Shown here piece by piece: positions 31,446-32,946 of a stretch of 32,946 bases of DNA. This DNA comes from Crocinitomicaceae bacterium. Lineage in GTDB: Bacteria; Bacteroidota; Bacteroidia; Flavobacteriales_D; Crocinitomicaceae. Below the pieces are notes generated by a model, which was not told the DNA's origin, did no database searches, and saw only the letters and a program-made list of their open reading frames with translations. The DNA lies in contig JABURP010000126.1 of NCBI GenBank assembly GCA_014762645.1, positions 1 to 32,946 of the forward strand, written 5' to 3'. The translations under genes were made by a program, and so were the position numbers. Within the stretch, counting starts at the first letter, position 1. Every line of letters starts with the position of its first letter.

Positions 31446-32830
31446 CTAAGTTTTAAACGCAATTTCACCATATATTTTGAGGTACGTTTGTCTTGAATGT
31501 TTAACCCATTTTGCCGGAATTGTGATAAATCTGAAGATGAATTTCTTAAGCCTGAAGGTTGGTTTTAGGTTTGGTACTTTTTTAGAAAAAAACTGGATTA
31601 AGTAATGATAAATATTCTTACATATTGCGGTTATAAGCAAATAGGTATTGTTTTGAGACAACTTTGAAAAAGGAAGTTTGTTCCATCCAAAATCATACTT
31701 AAGGACCTCGAACTCTCTTTCAGTTGCTCCTCTTTCATTATAAAAACAGACTACTTCATCCATGGTTTTTTCCATATCATTTGTCATAATTGAGGAATAT
31801 AAAAATGCTTCAGAGGTAAATAAGTTTACTTGTCCATCCCTTCTTTTTTCTTTTGTGACTATCAAACGATATTTTTTCAGTCTCTCTGTTGTTTTCACCC
31901 CTCTTGCTGCTCTGGTAAAAGGGATAAAAGTAGTTTCACCTCGATAGATCTGATTTTCAGGATTACCCACAGATTGCCAATTTTTTATTTTGGAAATTGC
32001 TTTGTCAAGAGTTTGACTCATTCTTGCTCTCACATAAAAAGTATCTGAGTATTTATCAATTATTTGAATAGTTTTCCAATTGTACGAAGCGCTATCAGCT
32101 CTAAATTTTGATACTTTAATGTCATTTTTAAGTAACAACTCAAACATTCTTTTCAGTGTTTCTTCTTGTAAAACATGAGCTGTACTGTTTCCATTTCTGT
32201 TTTCAACAAAAACAACTTTTGAGCCTATAAATGCCACTCCTGGTTGATAACCGGTAACACTTTTGTACGTTTTTAAAGCATCTTCTTTTCCAGTGAAGCA
32301 AATCGTATTATCATAATCCAGTATATTTTCTCCGCTAAATTTTGAAGGGAATAGACGTTTGAGCAATTTCAAATTGAGATTGTTCAACCTGGGATCTATA
32401 CTGAATTCATGTGAAAATTTTGCTCGATTCGGTTTGAAAAACTTAGAGTCAACGGCTATTTGTTTCAATCTATTCAGTATCCTGTCAGGGCTAGGTACAG
32501 AAAAATAAGGAACTTGTGATAAGGAGGGTTTAAAATTGTCTGAAATGTCTTCAGCGCAATCTCCACCGCAAAAAAACACAGACCAGTAACTATAAAGTAT
32601 ATCACGCCAATTATACTGACTTTGCTTACTCAAAGTAGGAAGATCCTCGTTCAAAAGGTCACCTATTTTTAATCGATCTAATTCCTCAATTACAAAATTT
32701 AAACCTCCGAAAGAGTTTATTCTGGATGATTGTTGTATTTTCATGATAGTGTTTGTTAAAGCATCACCAATTTAGGTGAAAACACTACTGCTGTAAGACT
32801 TTCGCTCAGAAAGTTTTACAGTTTTTTTTC
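31331..32830 (-). mobile_element. IS1380-family element, ends uncertain
   Basis: The transposase at 31446-32744 identifies the family. Proposed ends are weak: TATA occurs at both 31327-31330 and 32831-32834, followed inward by an A-run that is only loosely matched between the two ends. The transposase frame is complete, so the element may be intact even though its terminal repeats could not be fixed by eye. Confidence 0.35.
31446..32744 (-). CDS. IS1380-family DDE transposase
   Basis: The 432-residue protein follows the IS1380 plan: an N-terminal segment (SSRINSFGGLNFVIEELDRL), GGDCAEDI, the first catalytic Asp in ILDYDNTICF, the second in FRADSASYNWKTI, and the C-terminal Glu region YNERGATEREFEVLKYDFGW with KLPF. 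All parts are present in one open frame. It belongs to the second insertion sequence of the right-hand mobile zone and has no link to the neighbouring functions. Confidence 0.88.
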   Translation of the reverse strand: MKIQQSSRINSFGGLNFVIEELDRLKIGDLLNEDLPTLSKQSQYNWRDILYSYWSVFFCGGDCAEDISDNFKPSLSQVPYFSVPSPDRILNRLKQIAVDSKFFKPNRAKFSHEFSIDPRLNNLNLKLLKRLFPSKFSGENILDYDNTICFTGKEDALKTYKSVTGYQPGVAFIGSKVVFVENRNGNSTAHVLQEETLKRMFELLLKNDIKVSKFRADSASYNWKTIQIIDKYSDTFYVRARMSQTLDKAISKIKNWQSVGNPENQIYRGETTFIPFTRAARGVKTTERLKKYRLIVTKEKRRDGQVNLFTSEAFLYSSIMTNDMEKTMDEVVCFYNERGATEREFEVLKYDFGWNKLPFSKLSQNNTYLLITAICKNIYHYLIQFFSKKVPNLKPTFRLKKFIFRFITIPAKWVKHSRQTYLKIYGEIAFKT

Positions 32831-32837
32831 TATAATA

Positions 32838-32869
32838 ACCTGCGGATTTGAGGTTGTATCGCGTGGTAA
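32838..32869 (-). repeat. Palindromic repeat related to the IS4 target site
   Basis: Read on the minus strand, these 32 bases match the sequence split by the IS4 element (its right part at 31244-31273) at 25 of 32 positions, including the 13-base end CAAATCCGCAGGT. Both copies have a weak internal dyad of the GGATTT/AAATCC type. They look like members of a dispersed palindromic repeat family. The rest of 32745-32946 shows only a small hairpin (ACTTTC / GAAAGT near 32799-32815) and no gene. Confidence 0.5.
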
Positions 32870-32946
32870 TTGCTCATTGTGTTTAAAGCGCCTCATTTCC
32901 CAACAACCACAATATCTTCTAACAGTCCAATATCTCCACTATAATT

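Overview
The window is AT-rich bacterial DNA from a member of the Bacteroidota, most likely a Cytophagales- or Flavobacteriales-type organism. The clues are a SprB-like module protein with a type IX secretion C-terminal sorting domain at the left edge, Bacteroidota-type Rhs core sequence, tightly overlapping operons with little sign of Shine-Dalgarno sequences, and transposases of types common in this phylum. The genus cannot be fixed from the sequence alone.

Layout. (1) 1-800: 3' part of a secreted protein with a type IX sorting signal. (2) 1263-11265: a rightward anti-phage/restriction island: a small XRE regulator, type III restriction subunit (Res), type III methyltransferase (Mod), a GIY-YIG-like protein, a 60-residue protein overlapping an SMC/RecF-like ATPase with a CPLC zinc-hook motif and a C-terminal zinc ribbon, and an OLD-family ATPase-TOPRIM protein. 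(3) 11275-11614: the right border of that island, with paired GGTAACAAA repeats, a 3' fragment of an initiator tRNA-fMet gene with its terminator, and further copies of the tRNA 3' tail. (4) 12000-13088: a membrane fatty-acid desaturase. (5) 13143-13871: three small overlapping leftward genes, one encoding an RRM RNA-binding protein. (6) 14494-25839: a 13-gene leftward operon encoding a near-complete type II secretion/type IV pilus-like machine (secretin, ATPase, platform protein, prepilin peptidase, pseudopilins, L-, M- and C-like inner-membrane proteins) plus a lipoprotein, a K-like protein and a MORN-repeat protein. Almost every junction is TGATG, TAATG, TAGTG or ATGA, so translation is coupled. 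(7) 26056-27800: two overlapping tyrosine recombinase genes; the second has lost most catalytic residues. (8) 27905-29770: an orphan Rhs C-terminal tip with an unrecognised C-terminal domain, followed by a putative lipoprotein, arranged like a toxin-immunity cassette. (9) 29806-32744: an intact IS4-family element with 18-bp terminal repeats and a 10-bp target duplication, then an IS1380-family transposase gene. Two related palindromic repeats flank the latter.

How the genes work together. The island combines modification-dependent restriction with two further nucleic-acid-sensing ATPases. One of these could act as a back-up to restriction, as PrrC and RloC do beside other restriction systems; this is inference. 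The 14.5-25.8 kb operon should build a periplasm-spanning pseudopilus with its own peptidase and secretin, in a lineage better known for type IX secretion. The right end is a mobile zone where recombinases, an Rhs tip and two insertion sequences sit together.
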